Source: Acinetobacter pragensis (GTDB taxonomy: Bacteria; Pseudomonadota; Gammaproteobacteria; Pseudomonadales; Moraxellaceae). Taken from it: a stretch of DNA of 64,000 bases. A program made the position numbers and the translations under genes. Position 1 is the first letter of the stretch. Every line of letters begins with the position of its first letter. The notes under the pieces are model-generated. The model was not told the origin of the DNA, did not search any database, and saw nothing but the letters and a program-made list of their open reading frames with translations. Below, one piece after another: positions 9,714 through 19,268 of the stretch. The DNA is taken from the NCBI RefSeq assembly GCF_001605895.1, contig NZ_LUAW01000045.1:37143-101142 (forward strand). The letters are read 5' to 3'.

Positions 9714-10343
9714 ATGACGCCTTTAATCAGTATTGCCATTATTCATTTTTTTGCCTTGGTCAGCCCAGGCCCCGATTTCTTCTTCGTCACTCAAAGCGCC
9801 ATCCGCCAAACCCGCACGCATGCGCTTTGCGCTGCACTAGGCGTCTCGCTCAGTATTTTGGTCTGGTCAATTTGCGCGATCAGCGGCCTGCATTTCCTGT
9901 TCCAAAAAATTGCTTGGCTGCAACAGGTGCTGATGATTTTAGGCGGTTTATATCTGCTGTATTTGGGCTATCAGCTATTAAAGTCCGCCCTCAGCAAGAA
10001 TACGGCCCCAGCATCAGATAGCCATTCAGAAATCCAGCCGCAAAAATCTCACTCAATGCTCTTATTGCAAGGCTTTTTAACCAATATGGCCAATCCTAAA
10101 GCGTTGGTGTATTTCAGCAGTGTTTTTTCAATTGCCATCAGCACAGATGTCAGCATCTTTGAACAAAGTTCATTATTGGCGCTGGTCTTTATAGAAAGCC
10201 TTCTGTGGTTCTCAGTCGTTGCTTTAGTCTTCTCTGCACCGGCCATTAATCATTATTATCAAAAATTCAGTAAAAAAATTGACGGGATTACTGGCGGTAT
10301 TTTTATCAGTTTCGGCTGCCTGCTGATTTTAAACCGCGATTAA
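9714..10343 (+). CDS. LysE/RhtB family amino-acid exporter
   Basis: This inner-membrane exporter of about 209 residues has about six predicted helices, the family size. The N-terminus carries the LysE signature HFFALVSPGPDFFFVTQSAIRQ, with the Pro-Gly-Pro in the first helix and a conserved Gly-rich second helix (AALGVSLSILVWS). A GTG two codons earlier (9708) is an alternative start. LysE-family proteins export lysine, threonine, homoserine or other amino acids; the substrate is not predictable. It is transcribed alone and shares a bidirectional terminator with the convergent yceI-like gene. Confidence 0.88.
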   Translation: MTPLISIAIIHFFALVSPGPDFFFVTQSAIRQTRTHALCAALGVSLSILVWSICAISGLHFLFQKIAWLQQVLMILGGLYLLYLGYQLLKSALSKNTAPASDSHSEIQPQKSHSMLLLQGFLTNMANPKALVYFSSVFSIAISTDVSIFEQSSLLALVFIESLLWFSVVALVFSAPAINHYYQKFSKKIDGITGGIFISFGCLLILNRD

Positions 10344-10364
10344 TAACAACTGTAATGCGCAAAT

Positions 10365-10392
10365 AAAAAAGCACCTTTTCAGGTGCTTTTTC
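10365..10392. terminator. bidirectional terminator between LysE and YceI genes
   Basis: AAAAAAGCACCT and AGGTGCTTTTT pair around TTTC, with A and T runs on the two sides, so it can serve both converging genes. Confidence 0.85.
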
Positions 10393-10416
10393 AGTTCTAA
10401 TGGGGGAAATCAGAAC

Positions 10417-11013
10417 TTATTTTACAGCGGGCTGTGCTGCAGGAACTGATGCTTCAGTAGTGATATTTACAGTGATTTTATCACCTACATTTGGCACATA
10501 ACCGCCGACACCGAATGCAGAACGGTCAAATGAAGTTGTAGCATTGAAACCAATAGACTCCGCTTTTGTCATTGGATGCACGCCTTGTTTATTCAGTACC
10601 GCATCCAGAACAACCGGCTTAGTTACATCTTTCACAGTTAAATTGCCTGTGATTTTGTATTTAGTTTTGCTGATGGCCTGCACTTTAGTACTTTTGAAAG
10701 TGATATTCGGATACTTGGCTGCATCAAAAAAATCTGCAGTTTTTAAATGTTCATCCAGCGCTTTAACATTTGTATTCAAGCTTGATAATGGAATAGTCAC
10801 ATTCACTGAAGAATTTGACGGTTTTGCATTATCCACAGAAATCACACCTTGGATGTCGCTAAAGTTAGCAGATGGTGTAGAAAAACCAAAATGACTCCAG
10901 CTGAATACAGTTCCTGTATGAGTTGGATCAATTTGATAGGCAACAGGTTTAGCCATAGCAAAAGTTGCTGCTGATGCAACAGTTAAACCTACTGTTAATG
11001 CTTTAAAGTTCAT
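10417..11013 (-). CDS. YceI family periplasmic lipocalin-like protein
   Basis: The 198-residue secreted protein has a signal peptide ending in FAMA (residue about 21). A YceI domain follows: YQIDPTHTGTVFSWSHFGFS at its start, then PSNSSVNVTIPLSSL and the DFFDAAKYPNITFKST block. YceI proteins form a lipocalin-like barrel that binds polyprenoid or other long apolar molecules in the periplasm. The exact role here is unknown. The gene is monocistronic, ends at a shared terminator, and has a 201-base upstream spacer in which I recognise no operator. Confidence 0.92.
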   Translation of the reverse strand: MNFKALTVGLTVASAATFAMAKPVAYQIDPTHTGTVFSWSHFGFSTPSANFSDIQGVISVDNAKPSNSSVNVTIPLSSLNTNVKALDEHLKTADFFDAAKYPNITFKSTKVQAISKTKYKITGNLTVKDVTKPVVLDAVLNKQGVHPMTKAESIGFNATTSFDRSAFGVGGYVPNVGDKITVNITTEASVPAAQPAVK

Positions 11014-11214
11014 GTTTTTATCTCACTTCTGAATACTGTTAAGTCTATAGAATTCTGCACAAAAAACATTGTTAAAGATAAAACGTTTTGTTGCATCTTT
11101 AGAACGACCTGCTAAAACACGATCTCCCGGCAAATTAATTCGGTGCGCTTTAAAAAATGCACATGCATATAGGCAGGCAATTTATTCAAACCCAATCTTC
11201 AAAATACCGCTGCA

Positions 11215-11664
11215 TTACATGCGGTACTGTATAAATCCTGTCTTTTTCGCTACCTGATCATACAGCTTTTGTGCATTTTCATTGTTCTGCTGAGTCAGCC
11301 AATAGACCCGATCGCATTGCCTGCGCTGCACAGCATAATCATATACATGCTGAATCAATTGCCGGGCAACACCCTGTCCGCGGTATTCCTCATGCGTGTA
11401 TAAATCCTGCAAATAGGCATACGGCTTAACAGTCCAGCAGCTGTCATGCTCTATAACATGCACTATGCCGACTGGCTGATGATCCATAATTGCCGCAAAA
11501 CCATAAATATGCGGCGCATCCGCACGGGTCAGCTTGTCCCAAGTATTTTGACTCACCATTTCTGGAATATCGGCTTGATAAAATTTTTGATATGCGCGCC
11601 ATAATTCATACCACTGTTCGTGTTTTATTTCCGCTAATTTCTGAATAATAATTTCTTGCCTCAT
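11215..11664 (-). CDS. GNAT family N-acetyltransferase
   Basis: The 149-residue cytoplasmic protein carries the acetyl-CoA pyrophosphate-binding signature EYRGQGVARQLIQHV near residues 98-112, preceded by the V/I-rich strand GIVHVIEHDS. The C-terminal NNENAQKLYDQVAKKTGFI is the usual GNAT motif B. The ATG at 11664 was chosen; a GTG lies two codons upstream. The acceptor is unknown. The gene is monocistronic and its 3' end faces the upstream region of the YceI gene. Confidence 0.88.
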   Translation of the reverse strand: MRQEIIIQKLAEIKHEQWYELWRAYQKFYQADIPEMVSQNTWDKLTRADAPHIYGFAAIMDHQPVGIVHVIEHDSCWTVKPYAYLQDLYTHEEYRGQGVARQLIQHVYDYAVQRRQCDRVYWLTQQNNENAQKLYDQVAKKTGFIQYRM

Positions 11665-11854
11665 ATGCACCGCTTACTCCTGATTCATGCTTCTTTTTTA
11701 TCCAATAAAATCATCTGTGTAAATGTTTAACTGATTTTATTGTTTTCATGAATTTTCTTAATTTCAGGATACTGTGTATTAATCTGGCGGCATATTTTCC
11801 GCTTTGATTTGATTATGATCTTTTAGACATAGAATGATCATTGAAGGAACCGTC

Positions 11855-12376
11855 ATGCAAACTCCACAGCAAGCCATAGAAACAGCATTGAACAGCAAAG
11901 CACCTAAAGATGTCGTGCTGGCCTTTTTAATGAATACCTCTAAAGAATTGGTCACCTACGCCGCAGAAAAACTGGTAGCAGCCGATGCTGATTATGTTTC
12001 CTTAAATTTCAGCAACCCGGAACTGAAACAAATCGAACCTTGGGCAGGCACATCTAAAGGCAGAGAAGTCTATATTTACACCTTCTCCAATGTAGGCACA
12101 TACTGGAATATTGATGATTTCCAAATTACAGATTTAATTTCTGAAAATGAGACGGTTGCGGTTTTTGGACAGTTTACCTATACCTCAGTCGTTGCACAGC
12201 AGACCTTTACGTCTCCTTTTTCAATTAAAGCCATGGTGAAAAATGGCTTAATCACCTACTTCCAGTTCATGGAAGATACCTATGCCTCTGCTGCGTCATT
12301 TCGGGTTGCAGGCGAATGGATCATTCAGCAAGATGCAGACAGCACAAAAAACTTTAGCGTGTCTGAAAACTCTTAA
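11855..12376 (+). CDS. SnoaL/NTF2-like fold protein
   Basis: The ATG at 11855 was chosen because GAAGGA lies seven bases upstream; the frame opens 21 bases earlier at another ATG. The 173-residue protein has no signal peptide. It shows the cone-shaped NTF2-like pattern: an N-terminal helix pair, a DADYVSLNFSNPELKQIEPW loop, and beta strands containing ENETVAVFGQFTY and LITYFQFMEDTYASAASFRV. Members are isomerases, dehydratases or ligand binders; no catalytic set can be assigned. It is followed by a terminator and then the OsmC gene. Confidence 0.75.
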   Translation: MQTPQQAIETALNSKAPKDVVLAFLMNTSKELVTYAAEKLVAADADYVSLNFSNPELKQIEPWAGTSKGREVYIYTFSNVGTYWNIDDFQITDLISENETVAVFGQFTYTSVVAQQTFTSPFSIKAMVKNGLITYFQFMEDTYASAASFRVAGEWIIQQDADSTKNFSVSENS

Positions 12377-12392
12377 CCCATTTTTAAATTTT

Positions 12393-12416
12393 AAAGCCCT
12401 CTGCGTGGGGCTTTTT
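12393..12416 (+). terminator. terminator of the NTF2-like gene
   Basis: AAAGCCC pairs with GGGGCTTT across TCTGCGT and is followed by TTTTT. It begins 17 bases after the stop codon. Confidence 0.8.
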
Positions 12417-12508
12417 AACAAAAAGCATCACTTTCAATTCAATGACTGCATCGCTAATTGCACTCAGTATTTGTATATTCAGCAAACAGCCTATTATTCC
12501 AGACCATT

Positions 12509-12916
12509 ATGATTCATAGCGCACTCGCCCATAGCACCCTTACACCTTACCGTGTCACACTCACAGACCCTCAAGGCCACACGTGGCATGTCGATGAACC
12601 TGCTGCAAAAGGCGGTCAAGATTCGGCGCCAAATCCAATGCAGCTGCTGCTTTCTGCGCTCGGAGCTTGCACCACCGTCACGTTACAAATGTATGCCGAC
12701 AACAAAGGCATTCAGCTTGAACATGTTGAAGTCAGTTTAATGCTGAACCCAGAAGCGGAGCCCGAACCAGGCCAAAATAATATTGTGCGTAAAATTATCT
12801 TAAAAGGTGATTTTACGGAAGAGCAGCGCAAACGGCTGCTTAAAGTCGCTGAAAACTGCCCTGTACACAAATTATTAACATCTAATATTCAAATTCAGAC
12901 CGAACTCTTCATTTAA
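12509..12916 (+). CDS. OsmC family peroxiredoxin-like protein
   Basis: From the ATG at 12509 the protein is 135 residues, standard for small OsmC proteins. A start 17 codons earlier would add a hydrophobic stretch unlike the family. The two redox cysteines are visible: one in LLSALGACTTVTLQMYA (about residue 54) and one in ENCPVHKLL (about residue 120). OsmC/YhfA-type proteins reduce organic hydroperoxides using these thiols. The gene is monocistronic, ending at a bidirectional terminator. Confidence 0.88.
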   Translation: MIHSALAHSTLTPYRVTLTDPQGHTWHVDEPAAKGGQDSAPNPMQLLLSALGACTTVTLQMYADNKGIQLEHVEVSLMLNPEAEPEPGQNNIVRKIILKGDFTEEQRKRLLKVAENCPVHKLLTSNIQIQTELFI

Positions 12917-12941
12917 CTTTTTACATGAAGCATATAAAACT

Positions 12942-12967
12942 AAAGCCCCAATAGGGGCTTTTTTTTA
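12942..12967. terminator. bidirectional terminator between OsmC and the 71-residue protein gene
   Basis: AAAGCCCC pairs with GGGGCTTT around AATA and is followed by a long T run. It lies between two converging genes. Confidence 0.85.
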
Positions 12968-12978
12968 ATCTTCAGTAT

Positions 12979-13194
12979 TTAAAGCTTTTCAACCAAAATA
13001 CGGTCAATCTGCTTCATGCCTGAATGCTTTTCATGATTTTTGCGGCGAATTTTAATCACTTTTTCTTCCTGCAGATCCTGAAGCATTAACTCTACCGCCA
13101 TCATGGACTCAAGAGCCAATTCAGTACCGATCCATTTCTGCTCACCAGCATCCATCAGGACAATTTCATCATTGATCTGATCATATAAGCTCAT
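12979..13194 (-). CDS. conserved-looking hypothetical protein, 71 residues
   Basis: The short acidic, helical protein has an N-terminal MSLYDQINDEIVLMDAGEQ segment and a basic stretch (KVIKIRRKNHEKHSG) at about 45-59, with no signal peptide and no cysteine. A GAGGAAAAT ribosome-binding site just before the ATG at 13194 supports translation. It is monocistronic between two terminators. I do not recognise a family. Confidence 0.65.
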   Translation of the reverse strand: MSLYDQINDEIVLMDAGEQKWIGTELALESMMAVELMLQDLQEEKVIKIRRKNHEKHSGMKQIDRILVEKL

Positions 13195-13304
13195 ATTTTC
13201 CTCGCTTTGGGCAAATCATCTGCCCATTTTTGAATACTGTATGAATGATTTAATTTTAAACCTACAGATTAAATCATTCGTTGATATATGGTTATTAAAA
13301 CCCA

Positions 13305-13338
13305 TAAAAAAGACGTCCCAGTACTGGGACGTCTTTTA
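13305..13338 (-). terminator. terminator of the transketolase gene
   Basis: AAAAGACGTCCCA and TGGGACGTCTTTT pair perfectly around GTAC, with A/T runs on both sides. It lies about 20 bases past the transketolase stop codon and could work in both directions. Confidence 0.85.
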
Positions 13339-13358
13339 TCGCTATTGAATGCCGTGAG

Positions 13359-15347
13359 TTAAGCGGTGATTTCTTTCACTGCCGCAACGACTGCTTCAGC
13401 TGTAATGCCGAAGTGCTGGTACAAATCTTTCGCAGGGGCAGATTCGCCATAAGTTGTCATGCCGATCACACGGCCGTCAAGACCGACAAATTTCCACCAG
13501 TAATCTACATGCGCCGCTTCAACAGCAACACGCGCACGGATCGCTGCAGGAAGAACAGCTTCACGGTAAGCCGCATCCTGTTTCACGAATTCTTCAGCAC
13601 ATGGCATAGACACAACACGAACGCCATCTAACTGAGCGTATGCATCCATTGCCAATGAAACTTCTGAACCAGTCGCAATAATGATTGCTTTCAATTCGCC
13701 TTTTTCTTTCGCCAGTACATAACCGCCTTTCTCGACTTCAGCAATTTGAACATCTGTACGGGTTTGGAATGGCAAGTTTTGACGAGAGAAGATTAACGCT
13801 GTAGGACCTTCGCTACGTAACAATGCAGATTTCCAAGAAATAGAAGCTTCTACAGTGTCACATGGACGCCATGTATTTAGGTTCGGTGTACCGCGTAATG
13901 AAGCAATTTGCTCTACGGGCTGATGCGTAGGGCCATCTTCACCCAGACCGATTGAGTCATGAGTATATACATGAATCACACGCTGTTTCATCAGTGCAGA
14001 CATACGTACTGCATTACGCGCATATTCCATAAACATCAGGAATGTTGCTACGTAAGGAATGAATCCGCCATGCAGGGCCACACCGTTTGCAATTGCTGTC
14101 ATGCCGAACTCACGTACGCCGTAGTGTACATAGTTCCCTGCTGGATTGTCTTGAACGCCTTGAGCGCCTTTCCAAAGTGTCAGGTTAGAGCCTGCAAGGT
14201 CTGCAGAACCGCCCAAAATTTCTGGAAGCTGCGGTGCAAATGCTTGAATGGCAGCTTGGCTGGCTTTACGGGTTGCAACAGTTTCAGCTTTGGCATTCAC
14301 TTCTGCAATGTATGCATCGGCTTTAGCCACAAAGTCAGCCGGTAAATCACCTGACATACGGCGTTTCAGTTCAGCTGCTTCTGTTGGATATTTTGCGGCA
14401 TAGGCTGCAAAAGTCTCATTCCAAGCTGCTTCAGATTTTGCGCCTTTCTCTTTGGCATCCCAAGCTGCATAGACATCAGCTGGAATTTCAAATGGACCGT
14501 CTGTCCAGCCCAATGCTTCACGTGTCAATGCAATTTCGTCATTACCCAGCGGCGCACCGTGACAATCTTCTTTACCTTGTTTATTTGGTGAACCCAAGCC
14601 AATCACTGTTTTACAAATAATGATGGTCGGCTTCTTCGTTTCCGCTTTAGCTTCTAAAGTTGCGGCGCGCAGCGCTTCGCTGTCATGGCCATCAACTTTA
14701 ATCACTTGCCAGCCGTAAGCGTGGAAACGCTGCTCTGTGTCGTCAGAGAACCAGCCTTCCACTTCACCGTCAATTGAAATGCCGTTGTCGTCATAGTAAG
14801 CGATCAGCTTGCCCAGACCTAAAGTCCCCGCCAATGAACATGCTTCGTGAGAGACACCTTCCATTAAACAGCCGTCACCCAGGAAACAGTAAGTGAAGTG
14901 ATCAACAACTTGAATGTCATCTTTATTGAATTGCGCAGCTAAAGTTTTTTCAGCTAAGGCAAAACCTACCGCATTGGCAATACCCTGACCCAATGGACCT
15001 GTTGTTGTTTCAATACCAGGCGCATAACCCAGCTCTGGGTGACCCGGAGTTTTTGAATGCAATTGACGGAATGATTTTAAATCGTCAATTGAAAGCGCAT
15101 AACCGGTTAAGTGCAATAACGCATATTGCAGCATAGAGCCATGACCATTAGACAATACAAAACGGTCACGGTTTGCCCATTGCGGGTTGGTCGGGTTGTG
15201 ATTTAAGAAATCACGCCATACCACATCAGCGATATCTGCCATCCCCATTGGAGCACCTGGATGTCCTGAATTTGCTTTTTGCACAGCATCCATAGCCAAT
15301 ACACGAATTGCGTTTGCAATACGACGTTCGTTAAGCGGGGTTGTCAT
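13359..15347 (-). CDS. tkt: transketolase
   Basis: This thiamine-diphosphate enzyme moves two-carbon units between ketoses and aldoses in the non-oxidative pentose phosphate pathway. From the ATG at 15347 it has 662 residues; a TTG five codons earlier is less likely. The family N-terminus with [13 protein letters not shown] is visible, as is the ThDP motif GDGCLMEG through NG (about 154-184). The pyrimidine domain has [13 protein letters not shown] and [18 protein letters not shown], and there is a C-terminal transketolase domain. It is divergent from metK across a 727-base spacer. Acinetobacter lacks a complete Embden-Meyerhof glycolysis, so this enzyme matters for making pentose and erythrose phosphates (general knowledge). 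Confidence 0.97.
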   Translation of the reverse strand: MTTPLNERRIANAIRVLAMDAVQKANSGHPGAPMGMADIADVVWRDFLNHNPTNPQWANRDRFVLSNGHGSMLQYALLHLTGYALSIDDLKSFRQLHSKTPGHPELGYAPGIETTTGPLGQGIANAVGFALAEKTLAAQFNKDDIQVVDHFTYCFLGDGCLMEGVSHEACSLAGTLGLGKLIAYYDDNGISIDGEVEGWFSDDTEQRFHAYGWQVIKVDGHDSEALRAATLEAKAETKKPTIIICKTVIGLGSPNKQGKEDCHGAPLGNDEIALTREALGWTDGPFEIPADVYAAWDAKEKGAKSEAAWNETFAAYAAKYPTEAAELKRRMSGDLPADFVAKADAYIAEVNAKAETVATRKASQAAIQAFAPQLPEILGGSADLAGSNLTLWKGAQGVQDNPAGNYVHYGVREFGMTAIANGVALHGGFIPYVATFLMFMEYARNAVRMSALMKQRVIHVYTHDSIGLGEDGPTHQPVEQIASLRGTPNLNTWRPCDTVEASISWKSALLRSEGPTALIFSRQNLPFQTRTDVQIAEVEKGGYVLAKEKGELKAIIIATGSEVSLAMDAYAQLDGVRVVSMPCAEEFVKQDAAYREAVLPAAIRARVAVEAAHVDYWWKFVGLDGRVIGMTTYGESAPAKDLYQHFGITAEAVVAAVKEITA

Positions 15348-16074
15348 AAGGTCAGAGTCCAAATAAATGGTTTAAAAGAGTAAGATGAATAAGAATTCAA
15401 AGATGCACGTATTGTCTTAAAAAAAGCGGAATGGGTAAAGCCTAATGGGCAATATTTCGCTAAATATTCATATACCCCTGTAATTTTGGGTACTTATTGT
15501 TCATTTTCAAGTCTATATGCGCTGAAGCTCTGTTTTATTCCAATCCAATCAGAGGATAAAAATATGCAGTGCTGCAAAGAAGTGATTTATACATCGCTGA
15601 TTCTATTGAATCTTCTGCATTAAAAATGTACAGCCTCAGCGATACAAAAAACTTTTTTATCTGCCAATCAAATTAAGTGAATTTTATTCAGGTTAGCAAT
15701 AAAAGCATGAATAAGAATAAAAATATAAATCCAACACAGCTTAAACCGCATAGTTAAGTTATTGGAATTTTGATAATTGACTCAGAAAAATCAGATTTGA
15801 ACTTTTTCAACCCTAAAAATTTCTAAGTGCCGCATGCTTCTTCGTTATTCAGCGCTCGGCATGGCTTTTATTGGTTTCTGTTTCCGCTTAAACCGGTGCC
15901 TCACAGCACAAGAAATAAACCAGACTCAATTCCATATCAATTTTTTAGATGCTCATATCAAATAAAAAGTCATGGAAATGAATTAATTTCAGCCATTTTG
16001 GTCGCATGGAGCTAGTCCTCAAGGCAAACTCGATGTAACATATTGCGTCTTTAAAATTAACTGTGATAGGACTT
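15348..16074. other. gene-free 727-base divergent region between tkt and metK
   Basis: This region must contain the promoters for both genes. It is A/T-rich. ATCGCTGA at 15593-15600 and TCAGCGAT at 15636-15643 form a possible long-loop hairpin. A short frame (15827-16015) has no family resemblance and no ribosome-binding site. I looked for SAM or SAH riboswitch cores and saw none I could defend. Confidence 0.45.
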
Positions 16075-17241
16075 ATGCGCGAGTACGCTGTATTTACCTC
16101 GGAATCTGTAAGCGAAGGCCATCCGGATAAAATGGCTGACCAAATCAGCGATGCTATTTTGGATGCAATCTTAAAAGAAGACCCGTATGCGCGGGTTGCT
16201 TGTGAAACGCTTGTAAAAACGGGTGCGGTAGTACTTGCCGGTGAAATCACAACAACTGCCAACGTAGACTTCGAAGCGATTGTCCGCAATACCGTAAACG
16301 GTATTGGCTACCACCATTCTGACTTAGGTTTTGATGGTTCAACTTGTGCTGTGATCAACATGATCGGCAAGCAGTCTCCTGAAATTGCTCAGGGTGTAGA
16401 CCGTCAAAAACCTGAAGATCAAGGTGCGGGCGACCAAGGTTTAATGTTCGGCTATGCAAGCCGCGAAACTGATGTACTTATGCCTGCGCCTATTTCTTAT
16501 GCGCACCGCTTAATGGAAAAGCAAGCTGAGCTTCGCAAACAAGGCAAATTGGCTTGGCTGCGTCCAGATGCAAAAAGCCAAGTCACTTTTGCTTATGAAA
16601 ATGGCAAACCGGTCCGTCTAGACGCGGTTGTCCTTTCAACTCAGCACGATCCGAAAATCACGCAAGCACAGTTAAAAGAAGCTGTTATTGAAGAAATCGT
16701 GAAAAAAGTGATTCCTGCTGAGATGTTCCATGCCGGCACAAAATTCCACATCAACCCGACAGGCATGTTCGTTATCGGCGGCCCTGTAGGCGACTGCGGC
16801 TTAACTGGCCGTAAAATTATTGTCGATACTTACGGCGGTATGGCGCGTCACGGCGGCGGCGCTTTCTCTGGTAAAGATCCGTCAAAAGTTGACCGTTCAG
16901 CGGCTTATGCTGGCCGTTATGTTGCGAAAAACATTGTGGCTGCCGGTTTAGCGGACAAATGTGAAATTCAAGTGTCTTACGCAATTGGTGTTGCAGAGCC
17001 GACTTCTATTTCAATCAATACCTTCAATACAGCTAAAGTATCTGAAGATTTGATTATTGCCTTGGTTCGTGAACATTTTGACCTGCGCCCATACGGCATT
17101 ACCCGTATGCTGGATCTCATTCAGCCAATGTACCAGCAAACTGCTGCATATGGTCACTTTGGCCGCGAAGGTTCAGATCACGCATTCACATGGGAAAAAA
17201 CCGACAAAGTTGAAGCGCTAAAAGCATCAGCCGGTCTTTAA
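16075..17241 (+). CDS. metK: S-adenosylmethionine synthetase
   Basis: MetK makes S-adenosylmethionine from methionine and ATP. The ATG at 16075 follows an AGGA six bases upstream and gives 388 residues, typical of the family; a GTG at 16063 is in frame but unlikely. Signature motifs are complete: [18 protein letters not shown] near the N-terminus, [12 protein letters not shown] at about 115-126, and [21 protein letters not shown] and [16 protein letters not shown] in the middle. It is monocistronic and ends at a strong terminator. Confidence 0.98.
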   Translation: MREYAVFTSESVSEGHPDKMADQISDAILDAILKEDPYARVACETLVKTGAVVLAGEITTTANVDFEAIVRNTVNGIGYHHSDLGFDGSTCAVINMIGKQSPEIAQGVDRQKPEDQGAGDQGLMFGYASRETDVLMPAPISYAHRLMEKQAELRKQGKLAWLRPDAKSQVTFAYENGKPVRLDAVVLSTQHDPKITQAQLKEAVIEEIVKKVIPAEMFHAGTKFHINPTGMFVIGGPVGDCGLTGRKIIVDTYGGMARHGGGAFSGKDPSKVDRSAAYAGRYVAKNIVAAGLADKCEIQVSYAIGVAEPTSISINTFNTAKVSEDLIIALVREHFDLRPYGITRMLDLIQPMYQQTAAYGHFGREGSDHAFTWEKTDKVEALKASAGL

Positions 17242-17269
17242 TCTATATCGTTCATATAGATTAACCCAT

Positions 17270-17300
17270 AAAAAAGCCTGCATTTTTGCAGGCTTTTTTA
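17270..17300 (+). terminator. metK terminator
   Basis: AAAAAGCCTGCA pairs with TGCAGGCTTTTT around a TTTT loop and continues into a T run, about 30 bases after the metK stop codon. Confidence 0.88.
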
Positions 17301-17398
17301 TATCTTCAATTTACTACCCCTCAATCTTACTGACTAAAATATATAGTCAGCTTATAAATTTCTTACAGTAATAGCTCAAGTATTAAATTACGCCTTTT

Positions 17399-17785
17399 CC
17401 ATTAGAATACACATATCTCGAAATAGCCAAGGCGAAATTCAGCTTTTAATTTCCAGAAAAAATATAAAGCAAAATGCAGATTGAAAATGGCGGTGAGTTT
17501 GGTATCGATTTTACAAACAGAGGTAATGAAGATGATATTGAACCGTGGCGGCTTTTCCCCTTCCCAGACAGTAGCGATATGAAAAGAATTAAACGCACAA
17601 TGGGCCATCTTGTCCAAGAGAACGCCTCCATTCGTGAAATCGAAGATTTCCCTGAAAACAGCATTGCCATTACCAATAACAGCAGCGCTGACTATCTACT
17701 GCTGTGCACAGCAGATGATGTCAATTTAGCAGAAGAAATTTATTTATAGCGCCATAATGATAGCGAGTCTCCATCCACCATTTAG
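17399..17785 (+). pseudogene. degraded SMI1/KNR4 (SUKH) family gene
   Basis: The longest open piece, 17474-17749 (91 residues), reads as the middle of a SMI1/KNR4 protein: NGGEFGIDF, then WRLFPFPDSSD, then FPENSIAITNNSSADYLLL and EEIYL. The same frame continues resemblance on both sides across stop codons. Upstream, FPEKI-stop-SKMQIENGGE lines up with the family LPxxYxxFxxxNGG start, with stops at 17447-17449 and 17465-17467. Downstream, IYL-stop-RHND fits the family IYLWDHE, as if a TGG had become TAG at 17747-17749. SUKH proteins are often immunity proteins of polymorphic toxins or contact-dependent systems. No toxin gene is adjacent. The family call is from pattern memory only. Confidence 0.6.
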
Positions 17786-17893
17786 CCTCATCAATTGAAG
17801 ATTTAGTGCAGGATGAATATTGATTGACCGTTAAAAACAGAAGCTCAGCAAAACGTTGACTAAGATTACACTTAATCAACAATTTTTGATCAA

Positions 17894-17922
17894 TTCATGC
17901 TTATTTTTTCAGCTAATATAAT
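17894..17922 (+). promoter_or_regulatory. sigma-70 promoter of the Ala-rich lipoprotein gene
   Basis: TTCATG at 17894-17899 and a perfect TATAAT at 17917-17922 are separated by 17 bases. The start codon follows about 42 bases after the -10 box, with AGAGGAA as ribosome-binding site. Confidence 0.6.
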
Positions 17923-17964
17923 TTCAGCCCATGCTACGGGCATAACAAAAAGAGGAATATCACA

Positions 17965-18309
17965 ATGAATAAATTACTTGTTGCTTTAGGTTTAGCCGCA
18001 GCTGTTGCACTTGTAGGCTGCAGTAAAGAAAAACCGCCTGAAACTGGCGCTACTACGGGTGAACACATTGAAAATGCTGCTGATCAAGCAGGCCATGATA
18101 TTCAAAATGCTGCCGATCACGCCGCATCTGAAACTGCCGCTGCTGCTGACCATGCTGCTGCCAAAATTGATGCGGCTGCTGATGAAGCTGTAGCGAAAAC
18201 TGAAGCTGCTGCGCATGACGCGAAAGAAGCGACTAAAAATGCAACTGCCGATGCGGCAGCAACCATTGAGAAAAGTGCTGGCGATGTAAAAGAAAAAGCG
18301 CAGCAATAA
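17965..18309 (+). CDS. alanine-rich amphipathic-helix lipoprotein
   Basis: The 114-residue protein has a lipoprotein signal peptide with lipobox LVGC (Cys about residue 19). The rest is one long predicted helix built from repeats of roughly 11 residues with the pattern AADxAxxxxAA, DHAA or EAAA, rich in Ala, Asp, Glu and Lys and lacking aromatic residues. This resembles LEA-type, apolipoprotein-like helices that lie on membranes or protect during desiccation; that is inference from composition only. Strong promoter, ribosome-binding site and terminator suggest an abundant monocistronic mRNA. Confidence 0.8.
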   Translation: MNKLLVALGLAAAVALVGCSKEKPPETGATTGEHIENAADQAGHDIQNAADHAASETAAAADHAAAKIDAAADEAVAKTEAAAHDAKEATKNATADAAATIEKSAGDVKEKAQQ

Positions 18310-18317
18310 TCTCAAAT

Positions 18318-18348
18318 AAAAAAAAGCTCCTCTCATGGAGCTTTTTTT
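18318..18348 (+). terminator. terminator of the Ala-rich lipoprotein gene
   Basis: AAAAAGCTCC pairs with GGAGCTTTTT around TCTCAT, with a long T run, nine bases past the stop codon. Confidence 0.88.
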
Positions 18349-18440
18349 ATGCCTAAAGGTTTAATCCCGGTCTTGAATTTTAATCTGAAAATGGTCATGG
18401 TATGGCTCATAACGAGAGATAAAAAACCATTGAGAACAAC

Positions 18441-19142
18441 ATGTCTTATTCACATCATGCAGAAAAACATTATATTCAGCGTACAGGCTGGCTGCGCGCC
18501 GCAGTGCTAGGCGCAAATGACGGCATTATCTCAGTGACCAGCCTTATTATTGGTATGGCTGCCAGCGGCGCATCCTCTCATACACTGCTTATTACCTGCG
18601 TTGCGGGCCTGATCTCTGGCGCGACCTCTATGGCTGCCGGCGAATATATTTCAGTTAAATCCCAAGTCGATATCGAAAAAGCAGATTTGCATATGGAAGC
18701 CCGTGAACTTGAAAAAAATCCGCATCTTGAATTAAAAGAATTAACCCAGATTTATATTCACCGCGGCTTGGCTCCGGAGCTTGCCCATGAAGTTGCGCTT
18801 CAATTAACAGAAAAAGATGCCTTGGAAGCGCATGCCCGAGATGAAATTGGCATACATGAAAATACTTCGGCCAATCCTTTGCAGGCAGCTGGCTCTTCTG
18901 CACTGGCCTTTTCAATTGGCGCGCTTTTTCCCATGCTGTCTATCTTGCTCAGCCCAGACCAATATATTTCTTACACAGTAATGGCTGTTGGTGTGCTGTC
19001 ACTGGCGGGCTTAGGTGCTCTGTCCAGCTATTTTGCAGGAACGTCTATGCTGCACGGCAGTCTGCGCGTCACTGCTTGGGGCATCATTGCAATGGTATTT
19101 GCGGCATGGGTCGGCTCACTTTTTGATGTAACACCCATCTAG
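18441..19142 (+). CDS. VIT1/CCC1 family membrane transporter
   Basis: The 233-residue inner-membrane protein is of the vacuolar iron transporter / nodulin-21 family. The N-terminal signature is clear: AVLGANDGIISVTSLIIGMAASG, then the second helix GLISGATSMAAGEYISVKSQ. A cytoplasmic charged segment (about residues 75-145, rich in E/D/H) resembles the metal-binding domain between helices 2 and 3. Two or three more helices follow. Members transport Fe2+ or Mn2+ out of the cytosol. The gene is monocistronic with no visible metal-regulatory site. Confidence 0.88.
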   Translation: MSYSHHAEKHYIQRTGWLRAAVLGANDGIISVTSLIIGMAASGASSHTLLITCVAGLISGATSMAAGEYISVKSQVDIEKADLHMEARELEKNPHLELKELTQIYIHRGLAPELAHEVALQLTEKDALEAHARDEIGIHENTSANPLQAAGSSALAFSIGALFPMLSILLSPDQYISYTVMAVGVLSLAGLGALSSYFAGTSMLHGSLRVTAWGIIAMVFAAWVGSLFDVTPI

Positions 19143-19268
19143 ATATATAAGTTTTACCAATATAAATCATAAGACATACACATTATGTATTTTCGCATAA
19201 TGTCTTTTTAACCTATTTAAATTGCGTAGAATAACCCTACTTATTTAGTTTGAATTATCTCCTCTCTT

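Noticed and set aside
15827..16015. 62-codon open frame between tkt and metK
   Set aside because: It has no ribosome-binding site, no family resemblance and an atypical composition; the region is promoter DNA.
15348..16074. SAM or SAH riboswitch upstream of metK
   Set aside because: The spacer is long, but no conserved core of a known class could be recognised, and Acinetobacter metK is not known to carry one.
17992..18336. 114-codon minus-strand frame over the Ala-rich lipoprotein gene
   Set aside because: It arises from the repetitive GC-rich Ala codons read backwards; the plus-strand gene has promoter, ribosome-binding site, lipobox and terminator.
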